DNA from: an uncultured Lachnospiraceae bacterium
Lineage (GTDB): Bacteria; Bacillota; Clostridia; Lachnospirales; Lachnospiraceae
Length of the DNA: 45,547 nt
Direction: 5' to 3'
Assembly: GCA_902781895.1 (NCBI GenBank)
Contig: CACZLA010000032.1
Span: 1 to 45,547 of the forward strand
Below are positions 18,151 through 25,474 of the stretch, piece by piece. The notes below the pieces were generated by a model. That model saw only the letters and a program-made list of their open reading frames with translations. It had not been told where the DNA came from and did not search any database. A program made the translations under genes and the position numbers. Position 1 is the first letter of the stretch. Every line of letters starts with the position of its first letter.

Positions 18151-19416
18151 ATGAAAGATGAAACAAAATGTTTGCACTCGGGTTACACACCCGGAAATAC
18201 TGAGCCGAGAGTAGTACCAATCGTACAGAGTACGACCTACAGATTCGATACAACACAGGACATTGCTGATGTATTCGATGACCCTACAAAGGCTCTTATT
18301 TATTCGAGATTTGCAAACCCGACTGTTATGGCGGTTGAAGAGAAAATCAATCAGCTCGAGGGTGGTGTGGGAGCAATGGCTACATCATCAGGTCAGGCTG
18401 CATCACTTCTTTCAATTCTTAATATCGCACAGGCAGGCGACAGCTTTGTTTCTGTTTCTGAGATATACGGTGGAACAATCAATCTTTTCGCTTACACATT
18501 GAAGAAGCTGGGCATCGAGTGTATCTTCGTAAATCAGGAAATGTCTGACGAGGAGATCAAGGCAGCCTTCAAGCCAAACACAAAATGTGTATTCGGTGAG
18601 ACACTTGCCAATCCATCACTTACAGTATTTGATATAGAGAGATTTGCAAATATCGCACATGAGAAGGGAGTACCTCTCATCGTCGACAATACCTTTGCAA
18701 CACCGATATTATGTAAACCATTTGACTTTGGTGCGGATATCGTTGTTCATTCAACAACAAAGTACATGGACGGACACGCAGTACAGGGCGGCGGTATGAT
18801 CGTCGACAGCGGTAAGTTCGACTGGACAAATGGAAACTTCCCGGAACTTGTTGAACCGGATGAGAGCTACCACGGAACACGCTATGTTGCTGATTACGGA
18901 AAAATGGCATACATCCTTAAGGCTCGTATGCAGCTGATGAGAGACTTCGGATGCTATCCGGCAGCACATTCGGCATTCCTTCTCAACCTGGGACTTGAGA
19001 CACTTCCGATCCGTATGGAGAGACATTACCAGAATGCTCTTGAGGTAGCTAAGTTCCTGAAGCAGAGTGAGTATGTTGAGTCAGTTACCTTCCCTGCACT
19101 CGAGGACGACAAGAACCATGAACTTGCAAAGAAATATCTCGGCGGAAAGGCATGCGGTGTTATCTCATTTGTTATCAAGGGCGGAAGAGAGAAAGCCATG
19201 AAGTTCATGGACAGCCTGAAGCTTGCATCAAATGAAGTTCATGTAGCAGATATCAGAACATGCGTACTTCATCCTGCAAGTGAGACCCATCGTCAGCTTA
19301 CAGACGAGCAGCTGGTTGCAGCAGGCATAGAGGGCGGTATGATCAGATTCTCAGTAGGACTTGAGAATATCGAAGATATCATAGCAGATATCAAAACAGG
19401 TTTTGCAGCGATGTAG
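18151..19416 (+). CDS. O-acetylhomoserine sulfhydrylase (PLP-dependent, Cys/Met metabolism)
   Basis: A 421-residue enzyme of the cystathionine gamma-synthase/PLP family, predicted to make homocysteine from O-acetyl-L-homoserine and sulfide. Visible features: SRFANPTVMAVEEKIN near 52-66, the SSGQAA phosphate-binding loop at 79-84, VDNTFATP (PLP Asp) near 178-185, and STTKYMDGHA with the PLP-binding Lys204. The length and the C-terminal HPASETHRQLTDEQ stretch favour the MetY-type enzyme over cystathionine gamma-synthase, but gamma-lyase activity cannot be excluded by eye. AGGAGGA lies 11-12 bases before the ATG. The gene has its own promoter and terminator and is a solitary unit between RAYT elements. 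Confidence 0.87.
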   Translation: MKDETKCLHSGYTPGNTEPRVVPIVQSTTYRFDTTQDIADVFDDPTKALIYSRFANPTVMAVEEKINQLEGGVGAMATSSGQAASLLSILNIAQAGDSFVSVSEIYGGTINLFAYTLKKLGIECIFVNQEMSDEEIKAAFKPNTKCVFGETLANPSLTVFDIERFANIAHEKGVPLIVDNTFATPILCKPFDFGADIVVHSTTKYMDGHAVQGGGMIVDSGKFDWTNGNFPELVEPDESYHGTRYVADYGKMAYILKARMQLMRDFGCYPAAHSAFLLNLGLETLPIRMERHYQNALEVAKFLKQSEYVESVTFPALEDDKNHELAKKYLGGKACGVISFVIKGGREKAMKFMDSLKLASNEVHVADIRTCVLHPASETHRQLTDEQLVAAGIEGGMIRFSVGLENIEDIIADIKTGFAAM

Positions 19417-19423
19417 TTTATCA

Positions 19424-19454
19424 GGGCGCCTTCGCTTACGCGACAGGCGCCTTT
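19424..19454 (+). terminator. Intrinsic terminator after the sulfhydrylase gene
   Basis: GGCGCCT and AGGCGCC form a GC-rich 7-bp stem with an internal TCGC/GCGA pairing in the loop; only three T follow. Confidence 0.6.
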
Positions 19455-19468
19455 CATAAATGTTGCAA

Positions 19469-19618
19469 ATGTTCCATATGGGGACGGTTCTTCTATGTAA
19501 CGTAGAAGTGTTCCCAGTGTAACATAGAAGCGTCCCCAAAGTAACATAGAAGCGTCCCCAAAGTAACATAGAAGCGTCCCCAAAGTAACGTAGAAGTGTC
19601 CCCTAATGGCACATTTTT
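19469..19618 (+). repeat. RAYT-associated modular element C (5 units)
   Basis: Same head as element A (TGTTCCATATGGGGAC then GGTTCTTCTAT), five contiguous 22-bp units at 19497-19518, 19519-19540, 19541-19562, 19563-19584 and 19585-19606, then tail TGGCACATTTTT. The three central units are identical (core GTAACATAGAAGCGTCCCC plus AAA); the outer two are diverged, as in arrays that grow and shrink internally. Confidence 0.9.
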
Positions 19619-19682
19619 GTGACGAGTTCATTAGAAATTGTTTTCCGTAGCCGTATAAGACTTAAGAAGGTGGAATATTGAT

Positions 19683-20435
19683 ATGGATAAAAAGAACATG
19701 ATCATAATTGCATCAGCGATAGTCTTATTAGTGATACTTATCGGGTTGTTTGTGGTGTTAATTAAAGAGGATGAATCAATAACTGAGGGGACAGCAAAGA
19801 CGGATGATCAGATATCAACGGTGGCTGTTGTGACGACGGAAGCGACGATGGATAATAAGACAGAATCCGAGACAGTGATCACAACGGAAGCATCAACTGA
19901 CGAAACTATGGATGAGACTTCTGAGGAGAATCCCGAAGAGACTTCTGAAATGGAAACAACCACCCAGTCTTCCAAGAAGAACAAGAAATCAAAGAAGTCT
20001 AAAAAGAACAATAATAACAAACCAGACAATAACAAACCAGACAATAACAAACCAGACAATAACAAGCCAGACCAAAACAACTCAGACAACAACAAACAGG
20101 ACAACTACCTGAATCCAAGTGACGGTTACGATACTGAAAACTCGACAGGACTCACAAACCCTGATCATGAGTATACGTTCAGGAACAACAAAAAGCTTGA
20201 AGACCATTACGAAAAGCATGGGAAAGAGATGGGCTTTAAGGATGCCGGGGCTTACGAAGAGGCAGCGTCAAATGTAGTTAACAACCCTAACGCGCTTCAC
20301 AAGATAGAAAAAGAAGACGGTGATGATGTTTATTACATCGAATCAACAAATGAATTTGTTATCGTTTCCACTGACGGATATATAAGAACCTATTTCAATC
20401 CCAGTGGTGGAATTGATTACTATAACAGACAGTAA
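19683..20435 (+). CDS. Membrane-anchored surface protein with toxin-like C-terminal domain
   Basis: A 250-residue protein. Residues 5-27 form an uncleaved signal anchor (IIIASAIVLLVILIGLFVV), placing the rest outside. A Thr/Glu-rich stalk (40-95), a Lys/Asn block and four NKPDN repeats encoded by a 15-bp DNA repeat (about 20020-20085) follow. The C-terminal 95 residues form a distinct domain: EYTFRNNKKLEDHYEKHG, GAYEEAASNVVNNP, DDVYYIES, VSTDGYIRTYFNP and a final YYNRQ. From memory this resembles small nuclease-type toxin domains (BECR fold) at the ends of polymorphic toxins; that match is unverified. There is no obvious immunity gene next to it. A weak TATAAG -10 lies upstream, and the stop abuts a RAYT element. 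Confidence 0.7.
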   Translation: MDKKNMIIIASAIVLLVILIGLFVVLIKEDESITEGTAKTDDQISTVAVVTTEATMDNKTESETVITTEASTDETMDETSEENPEETSEMETTTQSSKKNKKSKKSKKNNNNKPDNNKPDNNKPDNNKPDQNNSDNNKQDNYLNPSDGYDTENSTGLTNPDHEYTFRNNKKLEDHYEKHGKEMGFKDAGAYEEAASNVVNNPNALHKIEKEDGDDVYYIESTNEFVIVSTDGYIRTYFNPSGGIDYYNRQ

Positions 20436-20559
20436 ATGTTCTAAAAGGGACAATTCTGTGCTACAGAAGGGACAATTCTGTGCAACAGAAGGGACATATC
20501 TAAGCTACAGAAGGGACAGATATACGTTACATAGAAGAACCGTCCCCATTTGGAACATG
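20435..20559 (-). repeat. RAYT-associated modular element D (4 diverged units, reversed)
   Basis: Read on the minus strand: head ATGTTCCAAATGGGGAC plus GGTTCTTCTAT, four 22-bp units (20509-20530, 20487-20508, 20465-20486, 20443-20464) with core GTAGCACAGAATTGTCCC, then an ATGTTCT-type end. The units are clearly homologous to those in A and C but more diverged, so this is an older copy. It begins at the stop codon of the upstream gene. Confidence 0.85.
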
Positions 20560-20605
20560 GCCCTGGAACATTTAGACCCATAAAATAAAAACAAGGAGTA
20601 ACATC

Positions 20606-22378
20606 ATGGACATTATCAAGAAGATTAGTGAAGAATTAGAGGTGAAAAAGGAACAGGTGCAGGCAGCGGTAGATCTGCTGGACGAAGGCTGTACAGTTCC
20701 ATTTATCGCCCGATACAGAAAAGAGAAGACAGGCGCTCTCAACGATGAGCAGCTGAGAAAGCTTCATGAGAGACTGACTTATCTCAGGAATCTGGAAGAA
20801 AAGAAGCAGACGGTCATCTCCACTATAGAAGAGCAGGAGAAAATGACTCCCGAGCTTATGAAGGAGATAGAAGCTGCCGAGACCATGGTGGCACTCGAGG
20901 ATATTTACAGACCATATAAACCAAAAAGAAGAACCAGAGCAACCATTGCCAAGGAAGCAGGTCTTGAGCCTCTTGCTGAGATCATCATGAAGCAGGAAAC
21001 TTCAAAGACCATGGAAGAAGAGGCGAGTGCATTTATCGACAGCGAAAAAGGTATCGACAGTGTAGATGCTGCCATCAGCGGCGCTTCAGACATTATAGCC
21101 GAGCAGATAAGTGATACAGCTGACTACAGAACCTGGATCAGAGAGAAGACCTTCAAGACAGGAAACATCAAGTCAGTTGCAAAGAACGAGGAAGAAAAGT
21201 CGGTTTACGAGACATACTATGATTTCGAGGAAGCTATCTCGAAAATCACCGGTTACCGTGTTCTTGCCATAAACCGTGGTGAGAAGGAGAAGTTCCTGAC
21301 CATCAAGATTGAAGCTCCTGTTTTTGAGATAACAAACTATCTGGAGAAGCAGCTGATAGCTCCAAAGTACCTTCCCGGAGGTGCAGTATCAGACGATAAA
21401 ACCGATAAGAAAAATGGAACCGACAAAAATAAGGCTGTCGACAAGAACCGTTCCAAGAGCAGTCTCAACAGAAGCGGTATTAATGGTCTGGATGAAATAG
21501 CACTCCTGCTTGAAACACCGAAGAAGGAGAAAAGAAATAATCGTCGGAACGAGAGCGGTGCAAATGCAAAGGCCTCTCAGGGACCTGTGGCAACAGAATA
21601 TCTGATCGATGCAGGAAAGCCGGGAGAAACGGATGTTCCATGGACAGTCCAGGTTATCGTAAATGCTATCATGGATTCCTATGACAGACTTATCCAGCCT
21701 GCCATAGAAAGAGATATCAGAAATGAGCTTACGGAAAAGGCAGAGGACGGCGCTATAGAGGTATTCGGAAAGAACCTTACACAGCTTCTCATGCAGCCGC
21801 CTATCGCAGGCCAGACAGTACTGGGCTGGGACCCGGCCTTCAGAACAGGATGTAAGCTGGCAGTTGTAGATCCAACCGGAAAAGTACTGGACACAACAGT
21901 CATCTATCCCACAGCTCCTACAACCGACGAAAAGATAGCAAAGGCCAAAGCAACACTTAAGAAGCTGATCAAGAAATATAACATTACACTTATTTCCTGT
22001 GGAAATGGAACCGCCTCCCGTGAGTCTGAACAGATCATAGTCGAGCTGTTACACGAAATACCGGAAGATGTAAGCTATGTCATCACAAACGAAGCAGGAG
22101 CATCCGTATACAGCGCAAGTGCACTGGCAACAGAAGAATTCCCTGAGTTCGATGTGGGACAGCGTTCTGCAACATCTATAGCAAGACGTGTCCAGGATCC
22201 ACTTGCAGAGCTGGTAAAGATAGATCCGAAGTCCATCGGAGTCGGTCAGTATCAGCATGATATGAATCAGAAAAAACTCGGTGAGGCTTTAGGAGGAGTA
22301 GTAGAAGCTGCGGTTAACAAGGTAGGAGTTGATCTGAATACAGCATCAGCACCGCTTCTTCAACATAGTTACATATAG
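20606..22378 (+). CDS. tex: Tex-family transcription/RNA-binding protein, N-terminal part of a broken gene
   Basis: Tex is a conserved nucleic-acid-binding factor of about 700-780 residues: an N-terminal helical region, a YqgF-like RNase H fold, helix-hairpin-helix motifs and a C-terminal S1 domain. The first 585 residues match: CTVPFIARYRKEKTGAL at about 29-45, LEDIYRPYKPKRRTRA near 97-112, GWDPAFRTGCKLAVVD for the YqgF-like domain, and VGQYQHDMNQ and NTASAPLL leading into the HhH. Then the frame breaks at about 22360: after PLL it reads QHSYI and stops, whereas the +1 frame resumes with NIVTYREENGSF. About 35 bp encoding the first HhH helix appear deleted. An 80-residue Lys/Asn/Ser-rich insertion (about 260-340) is also unusual for Tex. 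Confidence 0.85.
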   Translation: MDIIKKISEELEVKKEQVQAAVDLLDEGCTVPFIARYRKEKTGALNDEQLRKLHERLTYLRNLEEKKQTVISTIEEQEKMTPELMKEIEAAETMVALEDIYRPYKPKRRTRATIAKEAGLEPLAEIIMKQETSKTMEEEASAFIDSEKGIDSVDAAISGASDIIAEQISDTADYRTWIREKTFKTGNIKSVAKNEEEKSVYETYYDFEEAISKITGYRVLAINRGEKEKFLTIKIEAPVFEITNYLEKQLIAPKYLPGGAVSDDKTDKKNGTDKNKAVDKNRSKSSLNRSGINGLDEIALLLETPKKEKRNNRRNESGANAKASQGPVATEYLIDAGKPGETDVPWTVQVIVNAIMDSYDRLIQPAIERDIRNELTEKAEDGAIEVFGKNLTQLLMQPPIAGQTVLGWDPAFRTGCKLAVVDPTGKVLDTTVIYPTAPTTDEKIAKAKATLKKLIKKYNITLISCGNGTASRESEQIIVELLHEIPEDVSYVITNEAGASVYSASALATEEFPEFDVGQRSATSIARRVQDPLAELVKIDPKSIGVGQYQHDMNQKKLGEALGGVVEAAVNKVGVDLNTASAPLLQHSYI

Positions 22379-22994
22379 AGAAGAAAACGGAAGCTTTAAA
22401 AACAGAAAGGAACTTCTTAACGTTCCGAAGCTTGGTGCAAAAGCATTTGAGCAGTGTGCCGGATTCCTCAGAATTCGCGGTGGTGATAATCCTCTGGATG
22501 CAACAGCAGTACATCCTGAGAGCTACGACGCAACAAAGCAGCTTCTGGAAAAACTGGATTCAGCCGCTGGCACTGAAAATACAAGCGGGCTTACTGAAAA
22601 GCTTAAAAAGCTTACAGCCGATGACAAGAAAAAGCTTGCTGAGGAACTGGGAATCGGAGAGATGACACTTGCTGATATCATCGAAGAGCTGATGCGTCCG
22701 GGAAGAGATCCCCGTGAAGACATGCCGGCTCCGATCCTCAGAAGCGACGTTCTGGATATGAAGGACCTGGAGGTTGGAATGATCCTTAAAGGAACCGTCA
22801 GAAATGTTATCGATTTCGGTGCTTTTGTGGACATCGGAGTACACCAGGACGGTCTGGTTCATATCTCCCAGATCACAAATAAGAAATTCATCAAGCATCC
22901 GCTTGAGGTTGTAAGTGTCGGTGATATTGTAGATGTAAAGGTCATCAGCGTGGATGCTGATAAAAACAGAATCGGCCTTTCAATGATCTTATAG
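22362..22994 (+). pseudogene. tex: Tex, C-terminal part out of frame (HhH remainder and S1 domain)
   Basis: This frame continues the Tex sequence without a start codon: NIVTYREENGSF, NVPKLGAKAFEQCAGF (second HhH region), LEEAD-type helices, and an intact S1 RNA-binding domain starting at LEVGMILKGTVRNVIDFGAFVDIG and ending IGLSMIL. The first in-frame ATG is at 22662, which would give a 110-residue S1-only protein (22662-22994), but I see no good ribosome binding site there. The N-terminal part (20606-22378) is in another frame. Either the gene is inactivated in this strain or there is a sequencing or assembly error at 22358-22362. Confidence 0.8.
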
Positions 22995-23007
22995 CTCAAG
23001 AATCTTA
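22993..23007. repeat. Right-arm fragment of the AAGAATCTTA interspersed repeat
   Basis: AGCTCAAGAATCTTA, identical over 15 bases to 15937-15951. It starts at the tex stop codon and ends just before the ribosome binding site of the next gene, as the other copies do. Confidence 0.45.
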
Positions 23008-23030
23008 TAAAAGCATAGGGGGTAAAAGCT

Positions 23031-24794
23031 ATGGCAAGTTGGGTAATGATAGTTGATGATGAAGAAATGAACCTGCAGATGGCAGGAAAACTCCTCAGCG
23101 ACTACAACATGAGGGTTACGGCAGTTAAATCAGGCAGGGCAATGCTGAATTATATCAAGGAGAAGGGAACCCCTGATCTGATACTGCTGGATATAAATAT
23201 GCCGGAAATGGATGGCTTTGAGACACTTGCCATCCTCAGAAAGTACGAAAAGGAACTGGGACTTGTGGAAACACCGGTCATCTTCCTTACTGCAAATGAG
23301 AACCCGGATGCACAGGTTCAGGGCTTTAAGGAAGGTGTGGCAGACTATATCTGCAAGCCATTTGATCCTGATATTTTCGTAATGCGTGTATGCAATGCCA
23401 TTACCATTCAGTCCGCCCTTGTGGGACTTAAGGAAGAGGCCACCATCGATAAGCTGACAGGCGTTCTGAACAGGGAAGCCGCAAATGTGGAGTTCTCTCA
23501 GTTCTGTATTGAGAAGAGAGGCTGTCTCATGGTTCTTGATATAGACAGCTTCATGACCATAAATGATACCTATAACAGGGAAATGGGAGACAAGGTTCTG
23601 GCAGCATTTGCCGAGATCATAAAGAGTACATTTCCTATGGGCAGCAGATTCGGAAGGATCGGCGGCGATAAGTTCGTAGTATTCGCAAGAGGCATCGTTG
23701 AAGAGCAGGAGGTAGAGGCACTATCCAAGACACTTAATGAGCAGCTTGTTGCGAAGGCAAAGGAAATACTGGGACCTGACGAGAAGATTCCATTGGGCGT
23801 ATCCATCGGTGCCATCATGGTTCCGAAGCTTGGAAATGATTATCAGTCACTTTTCAGGCTGGCAGACAAGACTCTGAGAAATGTAAAGAAAAACTGCAAG
23901 CATGGTTATAAGATTTATTCATCAGCAACAATGCTTGAGGATGAGAAGGACTCCATAGTTCCGGATATGCAGGAGATAACCGAGATCATCGGTGAGAATA
24001 ATGTATCCAATGTGGCTATGCAGCTTGATATGGAATCATTTTCCTATGCGTACCGCTATGCCACCAGATATTTCATAAGAAACAGCCAGAACTTCTGTAA
24101 GGTTCTTTTCAACCTTGAGAAGACTGACAGGATAGATGATGTACAGTTTAAGAACCTTACGGACGACTTTGGATATTACCTCAGAGAATCGCTCAGAAAA
24201 TCGGACATGCTTACAAGAAGCAGATTTAACCAGTATTTTGTTCTGCTTACTGATATAGAAGAGGAAAATGTAGCCGGAGTTCTGGATCAGATTCTGGGGG
24301 GCTGGGATGACAAATACGATTTCAGCCTGAATATTAATTACGTTATAGACTACGTGAGAAATGACGGAAGTTTTGAAGAGGAAGGTTCGGGAGCAAATAT
24401 CGTCATCGTCGATGATGATATGCTCAGCCTCAGAGTTTCCGGTGAGGTATTAAGACCGATCTGCGGAACCCTTACTGAGTTCCATTCCGGAGCTGAGTTC
24501 CTTAACTTTGTACAGACAGAAGAGATGCTTCCTGATCTTATACTTCTTGATATCAAGCTTCCGGGAGTTTCGGGATTTGATGTAATGAATCAGCTTCATG
24601 ATATGGGCGGAGAGATCAGCAATGTACCTATCATCCTCATGACTGCCGCAGACGACGGTGAGGAGCTGGAGGCGGAGGGACTTTCCCTTGGTGCCATCGA
24701 TTACATCAGAAAGCCTTTACTTCCTGAGATCATGAAGGCAAGAGTGCAGCGTGTCCTTGAACTCATGAGACTTAAAAAGAAATATGAGAAATGA
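23031..24794 (+). CDS. Double-receiver signalling protein with degenerate GGDEF domain (REC-GGDEF-like-REC)
   Basis: A 587-residue cytosolic signalling protein. The N-terminal receiver (1-125) has the acidic pair DD9-10, phospho-acceptor Asp54 in LILLDINMP, and KP109-110. A GGDEF-like domain (138-305) starts with IDKLTGVLNR; its active-site motif is GGDKF (211-215) where GG(D/E)EF is required for cyclic-di-GMP synthesis, so it is probably inactive or binds nucleotide only. I see no RxxD I-site. A middle region (325-445, with RKSDMLTRSRFNQYFVLL) looks like a second, further decayed GGDEF fold. The C-terminal receiver (about 455-580) again has VDDD, LILLDIKLPG and KP. There is no DNA-binding output domain. 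A weak AGGGGGT precedes the ATG. Confidence 0.85.
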   Translation: MASWVMIVDDEEMNLQMAGKLLSDYNMRVTAVKSGRAMLNYIKEKGTPDLILLDINMPEMDGFETLAILRKYEKELGLVETPVIFLTANENPDAQVQGFKEGVADYICKPFDPDIFVMRVCNAITIQSALVGLKEEATIDKLTGVLNREAANVEFSQFCIEKRGCLMVLDIDSFMTINDTYNREMGDKVLAAFAEIIKSTFPMGSRFGRIGGDKFVVFARGIVEEQEVEALSKTLNEQLVAKAKEILGPDEKIPLGVSIGAIMVPKLGNDYQSLFRLADKTLRNVKKNCKHGYKIYSSATMLEDEKDSIVPDMQEITEIIGENNVSNVAMQLDMESFSYAYRYATRYFIRNSQNFCKVLFNLEKTDRIDDVQFKNLTDDFGYYLRESLRKSDMLTRSRFNQYFVLLTDIEEENVAGVLDQILGGWDDKYDFSLNINYVIDYVRNDGSFEEEGSGANIVIVDDDMLSLRVSGEVLRPICGTLTEFHSGAEFLNFVQTEEMLPDLILLDIKLPGVSGFDVMNQLHDMGGEISNVPIILMTAADDGEELEAEGLSLGAIDYIRKPLLPEIMKARVQRVLELMRLKKKYEK

Positions 24795-24854
24795 TAATTC
24801 TTAAATTAATATTTCATATAATCTTATAAGAAGTAGGGAAATTTAAATTTCTTC

Positions 24855-24882
24855 TTGCATTATATTTATATTGTGCTACAAT
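24855..24882 (+). promoter_or_regulatory. Promoter of the rimP-nusA-infB operon
   Basis: TTGCAT at 24855-24860, 16 bp, TACAAT at 24877-24882 with an extended TGC before the -10. Upstream, 24829-24856 can fold into an AT-rich hairpin (GAAATTTAAATTTC centre), possibly the end signal of the regulator gene before it. Confidence 0.65.
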
Positions 24883-24908
24883 AGTTGCAACTTAATATTT
24901 ATAACTAG

Positions 24909-24943
24909 AGTGGGTTCGGGAGATTCGAATCCACTTTTGTTTT
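24909..24943 (+). promoter_or_regulatory. Leader hairpin (attenuator-like) before rimP
   Basis: AGTGGGTTCG pairs with CGAATCCACT (10 bp, one G-U) around a seven-base loop and is followed by TTTGTTTTG, the shape of an intrinsic terminator. It starts about 20 bases after the expected transcription start and 34 bases before the rimP start codon, so it may attenuate the operon. Confidence 0.55.
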
Positions 24944-24976
24944 GTAAGTGCACCAAGTACACCAAGGAGGGATGAT

Positions 24977-25462
24977 TTGAAGAAAGCTGATATAGAGCAG
25001 AGGACTGAGGAACTGGTGATGTCAGTCATCAAGGACAAAGACTACGAGCTCTGGGACACAGAGTATGTCAAGGAAGGTTCTGAGTATTATCTGAGAGTAT
25101 ATCTGGATAAACCCGGAGGCATAACCATAGACGACTGTGTTGAAGTGACCAGGGCACTGGATCCTATGCTGGATGCAGAGGATTTTGTGGAAGAGGCCTA
25201 TATACTCGAGGTCAGTTCGCCGGGGCTTACACGAAAGCTGAGGAAGGACAGGGACTTTGAAAAGAGTATAGGAAGGCTGGTATATGTAAAGCTTTATAAG
25301 CCGGTTGACGGCAGTAAAGAATATATCGGACGACTCAGATCATTCGATGCAAATGAAATAACTATAGAAGAGGAAGGCTCTTCAAAGGAAAATGAAACCA
25401 ATGCTTCCATTAAACTGGAGCGTGACAACATCGCAACAGTGAGATTGGAATTTGAAGAATAA
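24977..25462 (+). CDS. rimP: Ribosome maturation factor RimP
   Basis: RimP binds the 30S subunit and helps its maturation. The 161-residue protein shows the family pattern: ELWDTEYVKEGSEYYLRVYLDKPGG, TIDDCVEVTRALDPMLDAED, the signature LEVSSPGLTRKLRKDRDFE, and a C-terminal SH3-like domain beginning RLVYVKLYKP. The start is TTG at 24977, five bases after AAGGAGGG; the ATG at 24972 is out of frame. It is the first gene of the translation operon, and nusA follows after 12 bp. Position next to nusA is the near-universal arrangement and supports the call. Confidence 0.93.
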   Translation: MKKADIEQRTEELVMSVIKDKDYELWDTEYVKEGSEYYLRVYLDKPGGITIDDCVEVTRALDPMLDAEDFVEEAYILEVSSPGLTRKLRKDRDFEKSIGRLVYVKLYKPVDGSKEYIGRLRSFDANEITIEEEGSSKENETNASIKLERDNIATVRLEFEE

Positions 25463-25474
25463 GAGGAGGATAAA

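Noticed and set aside
19497-19606. Possible small CRISPR array
   Set aside because: The 22-bp units are directly contiguous with no spacers, and no cas genes are present.
19293-19631. Minus-strand open frame with repeating YVTLGTLLCY-like peptide
   Set aside because: It is the translation of the tandem 22-bp units and the end of the sulfhydrylase gene; no ribosome binding site or homology.
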